A DNA stretch of 10,048 nt, from assembly GCA_947306845.1 (NCBI GenBank), contig CAMZHP010000098.1:1-10048 (forward strand), given 5' to 3'. Every line of letters begins with the position of its first letter. Positions within the stretch are counted from its first letter, which is position 1. The DNA is from an uncultured Prevotellaceae bacterium (GTDB lineage: Bacteria > Bacteroidota > Bacteroidia > Bacteroidales > Bacteroidaceae). The notes beneath the pieces were generated by a model. The model was not told the origin of the DNA. It did no database searches and saw nothing but the letters and a program-made list of their open reading frames with translations. This document shows, piece after piece, positions 1 through 6,677 of this stretch. Made by a program: the position numbers and the translations under genes.

Positions 1-1227
1 CCATTTGTCATACAGCTCATCCACCACCAGGAAGCCATATTCGTCGCAAAGGTTAAGGAAGTCCTCACTATAGGGGTTGTGCGATGTTCGGATATGATTG
101 AAGCCCCACTCCTTCAGCAGTTGAAGGCGCTTTTCTATGGCCCTCGGATAGGCGGCCGCGCCCAAGGCACCCAAAGTGTGGTGGTTGGCGATGCCTTTCC
201 ATATTACCTTCTTTCCGTTGAGTTTAAAACCGAATTCCGGCGAGAACTCGATGGAGCGCACACCAAACTTTGTCTCCAGCCTGTCAGCCACACGTCCCTT
301 CTCATCCTGCAGTTCCACGGTCAGGCGATAGAGATAAGGCGACTCACAACTCCACAGATGCGGCTCGCTAAGGCGAATAGGATCGAGCGGATACTCATAC
401 ACCTTCATTCTCCTGTTCCAAGCGATGTCTGAAGTATGGTCGGCCACAGTATTGCCATCCTTGTCTGTCACCACAGCACGAACCTTGAGGTGCTCGGTGC
501 GCAATTGGCAGGCTATTTCTGCCTGAATCGCCACAGTTGCCTCCTGTTGGGAAACGGAAGGAGTCGTGATATAGAGAGGATGACGGGGTAGGAAGAGCTG
601 AGGGTCGGTAACCACCAAATTGACATCACGGAAGAGTCCACCTCCTGTATACCACCGAGAGTTAAGCGGTTCCTGCGTGTTTGCTTTCACGGCGATGACA
701 TTGGGCTCTCCATATCGCAGCAGTTTGCTGATATCGGTCTCAAAGCCCACATATCCGTAGTCGGTGCCGCCCACCTGCTGTCCGTTGAGCCACACATCCC
801 CCACATACATAATGCCCTGAAAGTCGAGGACCACCCTCCTACCCTTCCATGCCTCATCGGGTGTAAGAGAGAGGGCATACCATCCCACTCCCATTTCCTT
901 GAACGCACGAGCACTCAGCCGGCTTTTGAAATTGCTCGCCTGATCGCTGTTGTCACCACGCTCGTCGTCACCGGGAGCCACCCACGGCTGTTCTATCTGA
1001 AAGTCATGGGGAAGGTCGATAGTACGCCATCCGGCGGTGAGCATGTCCAAGTTCTGAGGCGTAGGCACCTCACTGATGTCGCCAAGATGAAATCTCCACC
1101 CAAAATTGAGGCTGATGATTTGGCGGGGACTGTCAGCACAGTAAGCCCCGAGGGAGAAGCACAGGAGCGCGATGAGGGAAATGATGGTTTGCGTCCGCAA
1201 AAGGGATAGTGGAGAGGTATGTGTCAT
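1..1227 (-). CDS. Secreted glycoside hydrolase family 2 enzyme (beta-galactosidase type), partial, C-terminus beyond window
   Basis: The reading frame is open from the ATG at 1227 to the left edge (409 codons, no stop), so this is the N-terminal part of a larger enzyme. Residues 1-30 look like a Sec signal peptide with a hydrophobic core around residues 15-28, implying export. The GH2 sugar-binding jelly-roll domain covers about 40-207, with LPHDF (72-76), GVGWY (113-117), DVWLNG (144-149) and SRWYTGGGLFRDV (190-202). An immunoglobulin-like domain follows at about 215-325. The TIM barrel starts near 335, with WKGIANHH (343-350) and NHIRTSHNP (377-385), both GH2 signatures. The catalytic Glu residues lie beyond the edge. 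The usual family activity is exo-hydrolysis of beta-galactosides, but beta-glucuronidase or beta-mannosidase activity cannot be excluded. It follows the GH106 gene by 104 bp on the same strand and is probably co-transcribed with it. Confidence 0.9.
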   Translation of the reverse strand, partial: MTHTSPLSLLRTQTIISLIALLCFSLGAYCADSPRQIISLNFGWRFHLGDISEVPTPQNLDMLTAGWRTIDLPHDFQIEQPWVAPGDDERGDNSDQASNFKSRLSARAFKEMGVGWYALSLTPDEAWKGRRVVLDFQGIMYVGDVWLNGQQVGGTDYGYVGFETDISKLLRYGEPNVIAVKANTQEPLNSRWYTGGGLFRDVNLVVTDPQLFLPRHPLYITTPSVSQQEATVAIQAEIACQLRTEHLKVRAVVTDKDGNTVADHTSDIAWNRRMKVYEYPLDPIRLSEPHLWSCESPYLYRLTVELQDEKGRVADRLETKFGVRSIEFSPEFGFKLNGKKVIWKGIANHHTLGALGAAAYPRAIEKRLQLLKEWGFNHIRTSHNPYSEDFLNLCDEYGFLVVDELYDKW

Positions 1228-1260
1228 TTTCTTTTTGTGATTAAGAAAGGATAGGTGGGG

Positions 1261-1279
1261 GCAACGGCAAAGCCGCTGC
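1261..1279 (-). other. Hairpin in the GH106-GH2 intergenic gap
   Basis: The arms GCAGCGGC and GCCGTTGC (minus strand) form an 8-bp stem with one wobble pair around a TTT loop. No T-tract follows, so this is not a standard intrinsic terminator. No Bacteroidota promoter motif is visible in the 104-bp gap either. In the GH106-GH2 transcript the hairpin would sit about 35 nt before the GH2 start, where it could affect processing or stability of the two halves. That role is inference. Confidence 0.4.
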
Positions 1280-1305
1280 TTACGGAGAAGGGGTGTACAG
1301 AGGTC

Positions 1306-1339
1306 TATCTTCAATTTTAAATCTTTTATCTTCAATTTT
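1306..1339. repeat. 13-bp direct repeat pair at the GH106 3' end
   Basis: TATCTTCAATTTT occurs at 1306-1318 and again at 1327-1339, a period of 21 bp. On the minus strand the copies read AAAATTGAAGATA. The GH106 stop codon (1334-1332) is the TGA inside the upstream copy. AT-rich repeats like this are often seen between genes in Bacteroidota; no function can be read from it. Confidence 0.7.
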
Positions 1340-4007
1340 CATTCTTTCTCAGTTCGTGCAGACGGACAGAGGAGTTGAGGCCACTGGGGACGGGAGCCCA
1401 ATTCTCATAGGTAGTCTTGTTGTAGTTGAGGTCCACCACATTGATTTCTTCCATGATGCGCCATTTCTGTCCCCGACGGTCGAGGTCGGCGATGCGGTTG
1501 GCAGGGAGATTGGTCACCTCGATGCGGATCTCATTATTGCCTTTGCGCAACCGGTTGCCCAAGTCGAGCATGAAGGGCACGCACCAGACACAGCCAACAT
1601 AATCGCCATTAACATACACCCGCGCGCTCTCACGCACATCACCGAGGTCAATCATCCAGTGTTTTCTCGCCAGTTTCTTGTCGAGTTTCAGAGTAGTGGA
1701 ATACACGCCAGTTCCCATGGTCACGGCAGCAGCCCCGCCGAGTCCTTCCCAAGTGCGGAGACGGTCGAGCTGGAAGGTTTCGCCCACGACGGGAGCCTCC
1801 TCAGTGAAAGATAGTTGCCAAGGCATGCCGGTAAGGTCGATAGTCTCGGTACTGTCAGGCACCATGAGGGGGTCGCCAAGCGTCTTCTCCGGTTTAACGG
1901 CCAAAGGAGCGTCAAATGTCTGGAGAATGCGCGACTGTCCAGAGAGCAGGCTCACATAGACTTGGTTACCCCTGACCATCGCAGCATTGATTTCGCCCGT
2001 CAATGGATCAAACCAAGCGGCATCGCGGAAAGGAACCGTTAGTGGCATCCATGCAGCCTTGTCATCCAGTGTCAGATTGGCGATGAAGTAATGATGACCC
2101 GTGTCATTGGTACGGCGGATAGCACGCAGCCCATGACGGGCACGCATCACCTCGGGAGCAGCCGCACGCTGCATGGCCGTCTCGTCGATGCCATAGATGA
2201 TATGCGCCCCCTGTGCTTTCAAGTGATTGAGATGGTTTCTCAGTTGCTCTGGCATTTTCCCCGTTCCAGGGATAATCAAGCCATGATAACGAGTGCCCGC
2301 CGCCGTCACCAACTGACCGTTCTGGCATGTCGTCCCCAGAAGGATGCGTTCGCTGATATAGTCGCAGTCATAACCCAGACTGTCAATCTCAAGGATGCTT
2401 TGGATAAACTCCGGAGCTTTCTCTGCCATCTTGTGGATGTCGAAGGCCATGAGCAGTCCCGACACACCCTTGGCATGCCGCTTCGCCCACATGTCGCGCA
2501 GTGGTACCAAGACGAGGAAATCGTTGTCGGGCTTTCCCATCTGCAAGAAACTCTGGCTGCGCTCGATATATTTCATCAGTTCCGGCGCGTCACGCCAGAT
2601 ACTATTGTTCGGACTCATGTCGATGCTGGCATAGAAACGCCACCCCGGCCATGCCGCCTCTTTCGGACTGTAGCAGGTGCCGTGGAAGAACATGTGGTTG
2701 ACACCGCAGGTGAACATCAAGTCGAGGTCGGGCTTCATCTGTGAAAGCGAGGTGCGGAAATGCTCTGTGAGCCAGGTAAATGTCTCACTGCTCACCAATG
2801 GTTTTCCCGTGATATGTGCAGCCGACGAAGCATATTTAAGCATCGACACATCACTGAAATTGGGACGGGTAAACCCAGAGTCCCTTCTCAAGCCGCGGAT
2901 ATTGAATTCAGAAAGACCGAAGCCCTCTATCTCAGGCACGTCGACCGAGGCATAGACATCAATCAGGCTAGCAGGTGAACCATGTGCCTGGTTGCGCGTA
3001 AGTGCTCCGTGGCTGTGTGCCCACGCTGTCCATTGCTGAGAGAAATTCTCCAGGAGCAGGTCACTGAGTGTCTCGCGATAGTCGGACAAGACGTCCTTCT
3101 CTTTATCATTGCCTGGGAGGTCGATGCCAAGGAGTTCGGGGAAATGCTTCTCCAGGTCATAGCCACGGCGCTCCTTGAACTCTTTGAGGAGCGTAGGTGT
3201 CCAGTTGGCGTTGTACACCTCATAGGAATCGTTAAAAAAGTTGTGCGGCCATGGTGTGGCACTGCTGCTGAATGCGCGGTCGAAGCGATCAAGGTAATGA
3301 CGCACAGCGTCCTTGTCGAAATGGTCAATCACATAGCCAGCACCGCCGGGAGCCGCCCGTTTCACCTGTTGGCGAGTTCGGCTCTCATATTGGGCAATAA
3401 TCAACCATTTTCCTGGCAGACGGAGCATCTCCAACTGTCCGTCCACCACACCGCCCATCATGTCGACACAATGTCCCTTGTAGCCTTTCACATCAATGGG
3501 AAATGCCTGCACGCTGTTAAGTCGCGCAAAGCGGCGCTCTTTCTCATCACCGAGGCGGATATCTACTTTCACGGGTTGGTCTGTTGGACGGTCGACTACA
3601 ACGGTGTCAATGACGAACAGTACTTTGCATGCCGCCTCCTCGATGGGCACCTCTGGTCCGCCGAACGGCCACCCTGTGCCAGTATTCATGTCTACGAGTA
3701 TGCCATCTTTCTTCCCCTCTGCCTCCACCTTTTGCAAGGCAGACATCCATTGGGGTGAAAGGAAGGGAATGGCGTGGGACTCGTTGCCCTGCACTCCATA
3801 GATGGGGGTGATTTCCACAGATCCTGCACCTACTGAGGCGTATTGACTCATTGTCCATTCAATATTGGCGTCATCGACAGCAGAGCCTGGCCACCACCAA
3901 CGAAGACCGGCCTTACTCTCGGGCTGAGCAGTGGGCCAAGCCAACTGAGCAGTGGCAGGAGCTGTCATCATCAACACCAACAAAGCGCAAATAGTTTTTT
4001 TCATCAT
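1332..4007 (-). CDS. Secreted GH106 family alpha-L-rhamnosidase-type glycoside hydrolase
   Basis: This 891-residue protein is recognised as GH106 (Glyco_hydro_106), whose known members release terminal alpha-L-rhamnose from plant glycans and glycosides. Residues 1-20 form a signal peptide with likely cleavage after ATA (18-20), so the enzyme is periplasmic or exported. The N-terminal catalytic-barrel signature is LRWWWPGSAVDD (35-46), followed by GAGSVEITPIYG (60-71) and NTGTGWPFGGP (108-118). The motif SSETFTW (406-412), with Glu408, and the MFFHGTCYSP stretch (439-448) are also typical. A C-terminal jelly-roll is seen at about 760-885 (RVYVNGDYVG at 796-805). At 891 residues it is shorter than the roughly 1100 residues usual for characterised members, suggesting fewer accessory domains. 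The start could be either of two adjacent ATGs (4007 or 4004). The stop codon lies inside a short direct repeat. It leads a probable two-gene operon with the GH2 gene. Confidence 0.93.
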   Translation of the reverse strand: MMKKTICALLVLMMTAPATAQLAWPTAQPESKAGLRWWWPGSAVDDANIEWTMSQYASVGAGSVEITPIYGVQGNESHAIPFLSPQWMSALQKVEAEGKKDGILVDMNTGTGWPFGGPEVPIEEAACKVLFVIDTVVVDRPTDQPVKVDIRLGDEKERRFARLNSVQAFPIDVKGYKGHCVDMMGGVVDGQLEMLRLPGKWLIIAQYESRTRQQVKRAAPGGAGYVIDHFDKDAVRHYLDRFDRAFSSSATPWPHNFFNDSYEVYNANWTPTLLKEFKERRGYDLEKHFPELLGIDLPGNDKEKDVLSDYRETLSDLLLENFSQQWTAWAHSHGALTRNQAHGSPASLIDVYASVDVPEIEGFGLSEFNIRGLRRDSGFTRPNFSDVSMLKYASSAAHITGKPLVSSETFTWLTEHFRTSLSQMKPDLDLMFTCGVNHMFFHGTCYSPKEAAWPGWRFYASIDMSPNNSIWRDAPELMKYIERSQSFLQMGKPDNDFLVLVPLRDMWAKRHAKGVSGLLMAFDIHKMAEKAPEFIQSILEIDSLGYDCDYISERILLGTTCQNGQLVTAAGTRYHGLIIPGTGKMPEQLRNHLNHLKAQGAHIIYGIDETAMQRAAAPEVMRARHGLRAIRRTNDTGHHYFIANLTLDDKAAWMPLTVPFRDAAWFDPLTGEINAAMVRGNQVYVSLLSGQSRILQTFDAPLAVKPEKTLGDPLMVPDSTETIDLTGMPWQLSFTEEAPVVGETFQLDRLRTWEGLGGAAAVTMGTGVYSTTLKLDKKLARKHWMIDLGDVRESARVYVNGDYVGCVWCVPFMLDLGNRLRKGNNEIRIEVTNLPANRIADLDRRGQKWRIMEEINVVDLNYNKTTYENWAPVPSGLNSSVRLHELRKNEN

Positions 4008-4032
4008 GAGTGTTTTGGGTAGTTTGATTTTG

Positions 4033-4063
4033 CAAATTTAGTGAAAGCCAAATGAAAAGCAAA
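4033..4063 (-). promoter_or_regulatory. Bacteroidota-type promoter for the GH106-GH2 operon
   Basis: On the minus strand a -33 TTTG (4063-4060) is followed after exactly 19 bp by a -7 element TAAATTTG (4040-4033). This matches the Bacteroidota housekeeping sigma consensus TTTG / TAnnTTTG. The predicted transcription start is near 4026, giving a leader of about 20 nt before the GH106 ATG at 4007. No operator-like repeat was seen next to it. Confidence 0.8.
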
Positions 4064-4145
4064 GTAATTATTGTTTTTTTTACTTTCATTTCTGATCCGT
4101 TTTTGTATGGATTCGCGGTTTGTATTCAAAAAAGTGAGAAAAAAA

Positions 4146-4176
4146 TTTGGCGGTTCGCGAAAATGTAGTACCTTTG
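4146..4176 (+). promoter_or_regulatory. Bacteroidota-type promoter for tRNA-Val
   Basis: The -33 TTTG (4146-4149) and -7 TACCTTTG (4169-4176) are separated by 19 bp, a textbook match to the Bacteroidota consensus. Transcription is predicted to start near 4183, about 9 nt before the mature tRNA 5' end. It is divergent from the GH106 promoter, with 82 bp between the two -33 boxes. It is also the only recognisable promoter upstream of the phosphopantetheinyl transferase gene. Confidence 0.85.
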
Positions 4177-4191
4177 CAGCGCAAAAAGCAC

Positions 4192-4266
4192 AGGAGCATA
4201 GCTCAGTTGGTTTAGAGCGCTTCAGTCACATTGAAGAGGTCATCGGTTCGAGTCCGATTGTTCCTA
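4192..4266 (+). tRNA. tRNA-Val (anticodon CAC)
   Basis: A full cloverleaf can be drawn. The acceptor stem AGGAGCA pairs with TGTTCCT (one G-U). The D stem is GCTC/GAGC with a GG-containing loop. The anticodon stem is CTTCA/TGAAG around the 7-nt loop GTCACAT. The variable loop is AGGTC, and the T stem is ATCGG/CCGAT with loop TTCGAGT. The anticodon at positions 34-36 reads CAC, decoding the valine codon GUG. The discriminator base is A73, as expected for valine. The 3' CCA is not encoded (the next bases are CAA) and must be added by a nucleotidyltransferase, common in this phylum. G at position 32 is unusual, because a pyrimidine is normal there. Confidence 0.9.
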
Positions 4267-4273
4267 CAAAAAG

Positions 4274-4299
4274 AGCCAGGCAAGATGCTTGGCTTTTTT
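4274..4299 (+). terminator. Intrinsic terminator after tRNA-Val
   Basis: GCCAGGCA (4275-4282) pairs with TGCTTGGC (4286-4293) around an AGA loop, with one G-U pair and an extra A-T pair at the base. It is followed by six Ts (4294-4299). It starts 8 nt after the tRNA discriminator base and ends 9 nt before the ATG of the next gene. Confidence 0.85.
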
Positions 4300-4308
4300 G
4301 ATATTATA

Positions 4309-4863
4309 ATGATCTACATCAACGACGACATCACATCATTCGACCTCACGGCAGCCATGCCCCGGTTGACGGAGCAGCGCCGCGAGCAAGTACTCCGGTT
4401 CCGTCATGAACTGGGTCAGAAACTCTGTGCGGCTGCCTTTTTGCTGCTCTGCGACGGTCTGCGCCAGGAATATGGCATCACTGACCCACCCTTGCTAGGC
4501 TATGAGGAAGACGGCAAGCCCTTTCTTTCCGACTATCCTCATATCCATTTCAACATGAGCCACTGCTCCCAAGCTGCCATCTGCGCCCTTTCTCCCCATC
4601 CTATCGGCATCGACGTGGAGCGCATCAGGTCATACAACGAGTCGGTGGCCCGTTATACGATGAATGATGATGAGATGCGCCAGATTCTGTCATCCCCCCA
4701 CCCTGAGATCGCCTTCATCAAACTTTGGACGATGAAGGAAGCCCTTCTGAAACTCAGAGGAACTGGCATTAGAAAAAACATGAAGGATGTGCTGACAGGA
4801 GAGGAGCGGTTTACCACTGTGGTGAACACGGCAAGGGGATATATTTATTCGGTGGCAGTCTAG
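4309..4863 (+). CDS. 4'-phosphopantetheinyl transferase superfamily protein (Sfp/AcpT type)
   Basis: This 184-residue enzyme should transfer the phosphopantetheine arm of coenzyme A to a serine of an acyl or peptidyl carrier protein, giving the holo form in the cytoplasm. Family motifs appear in order: GKPFL (69-73), NMSH (82-85), GIDVE (100-104) and LWTMKEALLK (139-148). Asp102, Glu104 and Glu144 match the magnesium ligands of Sfp, and Lys148 its conserved lysine. It is compact compared with about 224 residues in Bacillus Sfp. I chose the ATG at 4309, because longer in-frame starts fall within the terminator hairpin (4285) or the tRNA (4231) and would add unrelated residues. No Shine-Dalgarno is visible. 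It follows the tRNA terminator by 9 bp with no promoter of its own in between, so expression may rely on read-through. The stop TAG is the first part of the CTAG tandem repeat. The carrier-protein partner is not in the window. Confidence 0.9.
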   Translation: MIYINDDITSFDLTAAMPRLTEQRREQVLRFRHELGQKLCAAAFLLLCDGLRQEYGITDPPLLGYEEDGKPFLSDYPHIHFNMSHCSQAAICALSPHPIGIDVERIRSYNESVARYTMNDDEMRQILSSPHPEIAFIKLWTMKEALLKLRGTGIRKNMKDVLTGEERFTTVVNTARGYIYSVAV

Positions 4864-4909
4864 AGGATCTAGAAGATCTAGAGAATCTAGAGGATCTAGA
4901 AAATCTAGC
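4860..4909. repeat. CTAG-rich 9-bp tandem repeat between convergent genes
   Basis: Five consecutive 9-bp units of the form CTAGARRAT (4860-4868, 4869-4877, 4878-4886, 4887-4895, 4896-4904) are followed by a partial CTAGC. The units vary only at positions 6 and 7. Because each unit contains palindromic TCTAGA/CTAG cores, the array can form several alternative small hairpins on either strand. It fills the gap between the stop of the phosphopantetheinyl transferase (4861-4863, within unit 1) and the stop of the DUF4230 gene (4916). Bidirectional termination or a purely expansion-prone spacer are both possible. Confidence 0.9.
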
Positions 4910-4915
4910 CAGGGA

Positions 4916-5935
4916 TCAATATTTAAAAATCTCGTTGCCCTTTTTGTCGGTCTCGATGATGGTGAGGCTGACCTTTCCGCCAAAAATGAGGTCACCAATG
5001 GCATGGCGGAGAGGTGACATGTCGTACTTCGAGGCACGGGAGCGCACCTGCGCATCCTCCTTGCTGCCTGCCGTAACGGTTGGATTGAGGAAAGCCAGTG
5101 CCAATTGGTTGTCCTTTTTAAAGGCTATCACATGACGTGGATTTTGGTCAAAGAAAAGCATGAAATAGTCACCCATTGCGAGCAGTTCCCTCAGGCTGAT
5201 ATTCCCAGGAGTGTAATAAAGTCTCGACTCCTGATCACCCTTCTGATAGGAAAGATATGTTTTGTCACCATTCCTGAAAAACTTAAAACTGTGGTTGCTG
5301 CGAAAATTCTTATCAATCAGGCACAGTCCTTTATTGGCTCTTTTCCTCACACTCACCTCAATATGGGAGTAGCCCAACGAAGCCAGCATCGCCCTAACAG
5401 CACTCACGCCCGCCTGTTCTGCCCTGTCATAGCACCCATCATACTCACACTGACGGAGCATGATAGCCTCGGCACGGTTGCGCAGATTGGTCATTTCTGT
5501 CGCCGACCACTCCCCTTCCTCGATGGCCGTGCGCTTGAGGGCCTCATCCACAGAGCGCCCATTATGGTTGAGCACCTGCACGGGAGGAAGCACCACGCTC
5601 ACTGAGTCGCCATGTGTTCGGATACTGCTACGGTCGCAGCGCGTCAAGTCGAAACCGAAATGCAAGGTGGCGGGATAGATAACATAGATGCGCTCTTCAT
5701 TTTTCCGGAGCAAGCCTGAACTGATCCGGTGCTGATGGGCCAATACCTCCTTGCGGATGGTGAGCACCTTGAGTTTCTCAGTCTTGGCGATGTCAAGCAC
5801 AGTGACGGGACCTGTTGAATAGTTCAGTGGTTCCGACGGCTTGTTCAGGTGCACCAGCAAGAGCACCAACCCCAAGGCCACCAAAATGGTGGCGGCAGTG
5901 AGAAGCCATTTCATCAATTCATTCATTTTGTCCAT
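4916..5935 (-). CDS. Membrane-anchored DUF4230 protein with extra C-terminal region
   Basis: Function is unknown. From the ATG at 5935 the product is 339 residues. One transmembrane helix spans about residues 10-28 after a short Met/Lys-rich N-terminus, so the rest is probably periplasmic. A DUF4230-like domain follows at about 50-197, with GFDL (94-97) and GDSVSVVLPP (109-118), the same core pattern as in the upstream gene (GIDLS, GDKVYVSLPDP). Residues 201-339 form an additional region with no family I recognise; it lacks further transmembrane segments. I preferred 5935 because it lies 8 bp after the upstream stop, with AAGGA 11 nt before it, and places the helix near the N-terminus. A start at 5980 would add 15 residues and overlap the previous gene by 38 nt. 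It is the last gene of the operon. Confidence 0.75.
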   Translation of the reverse strand: MDKMNELMKWLLTAATILVALGLVLLLVHLNKPSEPLNYSTGPVTVLDIAKTEKLKVLTIRKEVLAHQHRISSGLLRKNEERIYVIYPATLHFGFDLTRCDRSSIRTHGDSVSVVLPPVQVLNHNGRSVDEALKRTAIEEGEWSATEMTNLRNRAEAIMLRQCEYDGCYDRAEQAGVSAVRAMLASLGYSHIEVSVRKRANKGLCLIDKNFRSNHSFKFFRNGDKTYLSYQKGDQESRLYYTPGNISLRELLAMGDYFMLFFDQNPRHVIAFKKDNQLALAFLNPTVTAGSKEDAQVRSRASKYDMSPLRHAIGDLIFGGKVSLTIIETDKKGNEIFKY

Positions 5936-5942
5936 GATTTCA

Positions 5943-6638
5943 TTAATCCTTGACAAACCTGATGATCTCGCGCTCATCATAGATGGGACGCGCCTTGAAT
6001 ACCGGTGTAAAACCCATTCCCCGTATGAGGTTGCTCACTATCTGCTCGGCATGCTCCTGTGCAGGCTGGATGAGGTCGAGACTTCCCATATCCTCCAAAA
6101 TCCTGACCCTACCTTTTCGGGTCAGGAATTCCTTCTCGCGGTTGCTGAACTTATCGCGAAGCCCTGATACGCTTGTAACTACTCTCTCCCAAGGAATCTC
6201 TGTACTCTCAATCTCTATTACTGGGTCAGGCAAACTGACATACACCTTGTCGCCCTCTACCTCTACATCCACCATTTTCGACAGGTCGATGCCTGCCTTC
6301 AGATGAGCCTTCACCGGCACGATGATGTCACGCGAGCCAAACACCGATTTCCATTCCGCAGTGCCATTCTGTCCATGCCCCTCCACCAACACCTCCACAT
6401 CTGCTTCCACCGTGTAGAGCATTGGCAACCGGTTGATCTCACTGAGGAGTTTCTCCTCATCGGGAAGAACTGCCCCTCCATGGCCTGCACCACCGCAACC
6501 GGAGAGCAGCATGATCATGAGAGAAAGAATGATTAGCGTGCCCTGACATTTAATAATCAACGCCCCCCAACCCCCTCTCATCTGAGAGGGGGAGTTGGTT
6601 TCCTTAGCATGTCGTGAATCGTATATCATGGGATGCAT
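5943..6638 (-). CDS. DUF4230 lipoprotein
   Basis: The product is a predicted lipoprotein with a DUF4230 domain; its function is unknown. A hydrophobic stretch ending in the lipobox LLSGC (44-48 of the longest form) puts lipidated Cys48 at the start of the mature protein, on the inner or outer membrane. The domain spans about 70-220, with GIDLS (116-120), GDKVYVSLPDP (129-139) and a C-terminal helical part (QPAQEHAEQIVSNL, 191-204). The start is uncertain. The ATG at 6638 gives 231 residues, but codons near 14-27 are read through a GC-rich palindrome. The ATG at 6581 lies in the palindrome loop, and a TTG at 6560 would give the most typical lipoprotein signal length. The mature protein is the same in all cases. 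It is a paralogue of the downstream gene and lies 39 bp after rsmE. Confidence 0.78.
   Translation of the reverse strand: MHPMIYDSRHAKETNSPSQMRGGWGALIIKCQGTLIILSLMIMLLSGCGGAGHGGAVLPDEEKLLSEINRLPMLYTVEADVEVLVEGHGQNGTAEWKSVFGSRDIIVPVKAHLKAGIDLSKMVDVEVEGDKVYVSLPDPVIEIESTEIPWERVVTSVSGLRDKFSNREKEFLTRKGRVRILEDMGSLDLIQPAQEHAEQIVSNLIRGMGFTPVFKARPIYDEREIIRFVKD
6567..6598. repeat. GC-rich imperfect palindrome, REP-like
   Basis: CCCCCTCTCA (6571-6580) and TGAGAGGGGG (6583-6592) are perfect 10-bp inverted arms separated by TC. CCAA (6567-6570) and TTGG (6595-6598) extend the stem past a 2-nt AG bulge. It is preceded by a run of Cs (6563-6568). Its base composition is unlike the flanking DNA. Similar C-rich/G-rich palindromes recur between genes in Bacteroidota genomes, so I read it as a dispersed palindromic repeat, but only one copy is in this window. 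It overlaps the putative start region of the DUF4230 lipoprotein. Confidence 0.7.
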
Positions 6639-6677
6639 ACTTCAGGGCACTAATGAAAGGATCATTACAATATTTTC

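Noticed and set aside
1261..1279. Terminator between GH106 and GH2
   Set aside because: The stem has no following T-tract on either strand, so I listed it only as a hairpin.
2982..3758. Plus-strand open frame of 258 codons antisense to GH106
   Set aside because: It lies wholly within the recognised GH106 coding region; the residues show no family pattern, and it is explained by codon bias of the real gene. The same applies to plus-strand frames at 1293-1814 and 2091-2744.
4192..4299. tRNA as attachment site of an integrated element
   Set aside because: No integrase is present and no repeat of the tRNA 3' end was seen in the window; the genes around it look like core chromosome.
4231..4308. 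Longer start for the phosphopantetheinyl transferase
   Set aside because: The extension would begin inside tRNA-Val and read through the terminator hairpin, so it cannot be a normal coding start.
4690..5055. Minus-strand open frame crossing the CTAG array (repeating LD-rich residues)
   Set aside because: It is only the translation of the 9-bp repeat joined to out-of-frame sequence from the two flanking real genes.
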